The position numbers and the translations under genes were made by a program. From the NCBI GenBank assembly GCA_003555385.1, contig PWHO01000007.1:1-7367 (forward strand): a DNA stretch of 7,367 nt, in the 5' to 3' direction. Origin of the DNA: Bacteroidales bacterium. Lineage in GTDB: Bacteria > Bacteroidota > Bacteroidia > Bacteroidales > UBA7960. The notes beneath the pieces are model-generated. The model was given only the letters and a program-made list of their open reading frames with translations. It had not been told where the DNA came from and ran no database searches. Below, one piece after another: positions 5,205 through 7,367 of this stretch. Position 1 is the stretch's first letter; each line of letters starts with the position of its first letter.

Positions 5205-6431
5205 ATGGCCATCCTGTTCACACTTGCCTGGCGAAACCTCTGGCGTAACAAACGCCGTACCCTGATCACGGTCAGCTCCGTGCTTTTTACCTACCTGCTG
5301 GCCGTGGCCCTGTTGTCTTTCATGGGCGGTTTTCAGGAGCAACTGACAGAGTCAATGATCCGCCAGGACACCGGCTATCTTCAGGTACAGGATGCCATTT
5401 ACCTGGATGAACCTTCCATGGATCACATTTTTGAGTATGGGGAAGAGGTTCGTGAGGCACTCGCACATTTTGAGGATGAGATCCAATACACAGTTCCCCG
5501 GATCCGTGGGTTTTCACTTGCAGCCAAAGAAATGTCGACCAGGCCGGCCATGGTCAACGGCATTGTACCAGAGCAGGAGGATCAATTAAGGGATCTTTCA
5601 GGAAATATGGTACAGGGTGAGATGTTCGGCCAGGATGATGAATATGCAGTGGTGGGGGCCGGATTGGCAGATTTGCTCAGCCTTGGCATCGGAGACACCC
5701 TTGTACTGATCGGCCAGGGCTTTCAGGCCGTGAGTGCCACAGGAAAGTTCAGTGTAGGCGGCATCATTGAATTCAGCATACCGGAACAAAACAATACCAT
5801 GGTGTACCTGCCCCTGGAGGTCGCCCAGTGGTATTTTGCTGCCGGCAACAGGCTCACCAACCTGCTGATCATGACCGATGGAAAGGATCAGATCCATCAA
5901 CTGGCAGCACATATCCAGGAAAAACTGGATGAGGAGTGGTATGCCGTCCGGACATGGGAAGAAATTGTCCCGGACATGGTAGAGCTGATGGAAATGCAAC
6001 GCCTGGTATACAGCCTCATCACCTGGGTCTTTTATATTATTGTGGGATTCGGCATTTTCGGCACCATCCTCACCATGCTGTATGAACGGATGCGTGAGTT
6101 CGGAATCCTGCTTTCCCTCGGGATGAAGCGCTATAAGCTGGCCATGGTAACCCTCATAGAGACCGTGATCATAGGTCTGCTCGGAGTAATCACCGGGATC
6201 ACAGCCGGCATTCCCCTGGTTTATATATTTCACCGCTTCCCCATCAGGTTGTCAGGCGGGATGGCTGATTACATGCATAGCTTCGGCATGGAACCGGCAT
6301 TCAGGTTCATCATGAGCCCCGGCATATTCATGACCCAGGGCATCATCGTTTTCGTGATCACCTTATTCATCGGGCTTTATTCCATGCGTAAAATTTTTGT
6401 GATGGATGTACTGGGTGCAACCAGAAGTTAA
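5205..6431 (+). CDS. FtsX/MacB-type ABC transporter permease, A-type copy 2
   Basis: A 408-residue permease, a paralogue of 2004-3224. Aligned by hand without gaps over the full length, about 220 of 406 positions are identical. Shared blocks include TLAWRNLWR at the start, QDxxYxDEPSMDH, YTVPRIxGFSLAAK, NNTMVYLPLE, FAAxxRLTNL and GFGIFGTI. TM1 is about 20-42, TM2 about 270-293, coupling region ERMREFGILLSLGMKRYKL (294-312), TM3 about 312-342 and TM4 about 375-393. Divergence concentrates at 121-135, 223-240, 258-272, the TM3-TM4 loop (about 341-370) and the C-terminus, which reads LYSMRKIFVMDVLGATRS and has lost the canonical Pro/Ala motif. It begins 3 nt after the ATPase stop, implying tight co-expression. 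It likely pairs with the truncated permease downstream; the periplasmic differences may give a different substrate or partner. Confidence 0.88.
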   Translation: MAILFTLAWRNLWRNKRRTLITVSSVLFTYLLAVALLSFMGGFQEQLTESMIRQDTGYLQVQDAIYLDEPSMDHIFEYGEEVREALAHFEDEIQYTVPRIRGFSLAAKEMSTRPAMVNGIVPEQEDQLRDLSGNMVQGEMFGQDDEYAVVGAGLADLLSLGIGDTLVLIGQGFQAVSATGKFSVGGIIEFSIPEQNNTMVYLPLEVAQWYFAAGNRLTNLLIMTDGKDQIHQLAAHIQEKLDEEWYAVRTWEEIVPDMVELMEMQRLVYSLITWVFYIIVGFGIFGTILTMLYERMREFGILLSLGMKRYKLAMVTLIETVIIGLLGVITGITAGIPLVYIFHRFPIRLSGGMADYMHSFGMEPAFRFIMSPGIFMTQGIIVFVITLFIGLYSMRKIFVMDVLGATRS

Positions 6432-6517
6432 ATTTACAAAACCTCCCATCCGTAAGCCTGCTTTTTCACTGCCTGCGGAACGGTAAGGAAAAAATAAAAT
6501 GACAGCAAACAACCAAG

Positions 6518-7367
6518 ATGTGGATACTATTTAAAATAGCGTGGCGGAATATCTGGCGGAATAAAAAACGCAGCCTGGTGATCATGGTGGCCATTGCACT
6601 GGGTCTGACCGGCGGTAATTTCATATCGGCGACCTATATGGGACTGATGAACCAGACCATCGAAGAAAGCATTGAAAAGCAGCTATCCCATATTCAGTTG
6701 CATCACCCGGATTTCATCGCCGACCGGGAGGTAAGACACCTGATTCCGGATGCCCGGCGCATCGCAGAAGAAACCCGGTCGATTTCCGGCGTGCAGTCAG
6801 TTGCTGAACGAACCAGCCTGGATGGCATGGCAGCCTCTCCCCACCTCACGGCCGGTGTGCGTATAACAGGTGTTATCCCGGAACGTGAAATCGAGACCAC
6901 CAATTTTAACGAACAGATCGTAGAAGGGACTTACTTCACCGAAGAGGGGCGATTGCCGTCGGTGGTCATAGGCCGGGAACTCGCTGAAGATATGCAGAGC
7001 AGTGTCGGGTCGCGCATTGTGCTCACCTTCCAGGACACAGACGGAGACCTCATCCATGCTTCATTCCGGGTAGAAGGAATATTTCAGGCTACCGCGACGG
7101 CTTTCGAGAAGGGGGTGGTTTTCATCAAATCCGATGACATCAGCGAAATTATCGGCAATGGCCAGATCTTTACCGAAATAGCCATTCTGCTGCAGCAGGA
7201 AGACCTGCTTGAAGATATTTCAGAACCCCTGAGGCAACAATACCCGGACTTAACCGTAAGAACCTGGAAGGAACTGGCACCCGACCTGGAATTCGTTGTT
7301 GAAATCACAGAAAAAAGCCTGCTGATGATCACGGCAATTATTTTATTGGGAGTGGCCTTCGGCATCC
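6518..7367 (+). CDS. FtsX/MacB-type ABC transporter permease, B-type copy 2 (partial, 3' end outside window)
   Basis: An open frame from ATG 6518 runs to the right edge without a stop, giving 283 residues of an expected ~407. It starts MWILFKIAWRNIWRNKKRS, with TM1 about 19-41. Its periplasmic domain repeats the B1 landmarks in order: SHIQLHHPDFIA (57-68), LDGMAAS, GRLPSVVIGRELA, GSRIVLTFQD and TAFEKGVVFIKSDD. The last residues, LLMITAIILLGVAFGI, enter TM2. In-frame sequence upstream meets TGA at 6500, so 6518 is the only ATG start possible. The 86-nt gap after A2 holds no clear promoter or terminator. An out-of-frame 11-codon ORF from ATG 6499 overlaps this start and is probably incidental. 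As B1 follows A1, this gene most likely forms a heterodimer with A2. Confidence 0.87.
   Translation, partial: MWILFKIAWRNIWRNKKRSLVIMVAIALGLTGGNFISATYMGLMNQTIEESIEKQLSHIQLHHPDFIADREVRHLIPDARRIAEETRSISGVQSVAERTSLDGMAASPHLTAGVRITGVIPEREIETTNFNEQIVEGTYFTEEGRLPSVVIGRELAEDMQSSVGSRIVLTFQDTDGDLIHASFRVEGIFQATATAFEKGVVFIKSDDISEIIGNGQIFTEIAILLQQEDLLEDISEPLRQQYPDLTVRTWKELAPDLEFVVEITEKSLLMITAIILLGVAFGI

Noticed and set aside
4941..5342. 133-codon minus-strand frame across the ATPase/A2 junction
   Set aside because: It overlaps the ATPase signature and Walker B codons on the opposite strand and has no domain or start context of its own.
5598..6233. 211-codon minus-strand frame inside permease A2
   Set aside because: It is antisense to a clearly conserved gene with a gapless paralogue. 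It is rich in His, Gln and Asp, as expected from reading the opposite strand of a GC-balanced membrane protein gene, and no family is recognisable.
6432..6517. Possible terminator between A2 and B2
   Set aside because: There is only a weak CCGT/ACGG pairing and a repeated GCCTGC, with no stable stem followed by a T-run. Read-through is more likely.
6499..6534. 11-codon ORF overlapping the start of permease B2
   Set aside because: It is very short and out of frame with B2, has no conserved equivalent before B1, and is probably chance.

Overview
The window reads as a Bacteroidota chromosome segment of mid-range GC. Support for this is a good Bacteroidota-type promoter (TTG, 20-nt spacer, TAATTTTG, matching -33 TTG / -7 TAnnTTTG), start codons preceded by A/C-rich leaders without a Shine-Dalgarno, and the gene families present. 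Nothing finer than phylum is claimed.

Layout: the last codons of an unrecognised gene (1-100) are followed by a 421-nt control region (101-521). That region holds a TGTTCA half-site array, a 48-bp tandem repeat carrying two near-identical palindromes (candidate operators) with a promoter, and then a repeat-rich, hairpin-forming leader. Next come six co-directional genes: a GbsR/MarR-type regulator (522-992), a secreted LolA-like protein (1005-1772), FtsX/MacB-type permease A1 (2004-3224), permease B1 (3253-4476), a LolD/MacB-type ATPase (4506-5201) and permease A2 (5205-6431). A seventh gene, permease B2, starts at 6518 and runs off the right edge. Gaps are 3-86 nt, except for a 231-nt gap before A1 that contains a second copy of the repeat-rich element found in the regulator leader.

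How it may work: A1/A2 and B1/B2 are two paralogous pairs in the order A-B-ATPase-A'-B', so two heterodimeric ABC complexes appear to be encoded around the only ATPase visible. FtsX/MacB-type exporters act on periplasmic or membrane-embedded substrates. With a LolA-like carrier encoded upstream, the likely role is extraction or export of a lipoprotein, lipid or other hydrophobic ligand towards the outer membrane, under control of the GbsR-like protein. The substrate cannot be read from sequence.

The least ordinary parts are the duplicated permease pairs and the modular intergenic repeats: a 64-bp unit in three copies, and short hairpins whose stems differ while flanks and pairing are kept.
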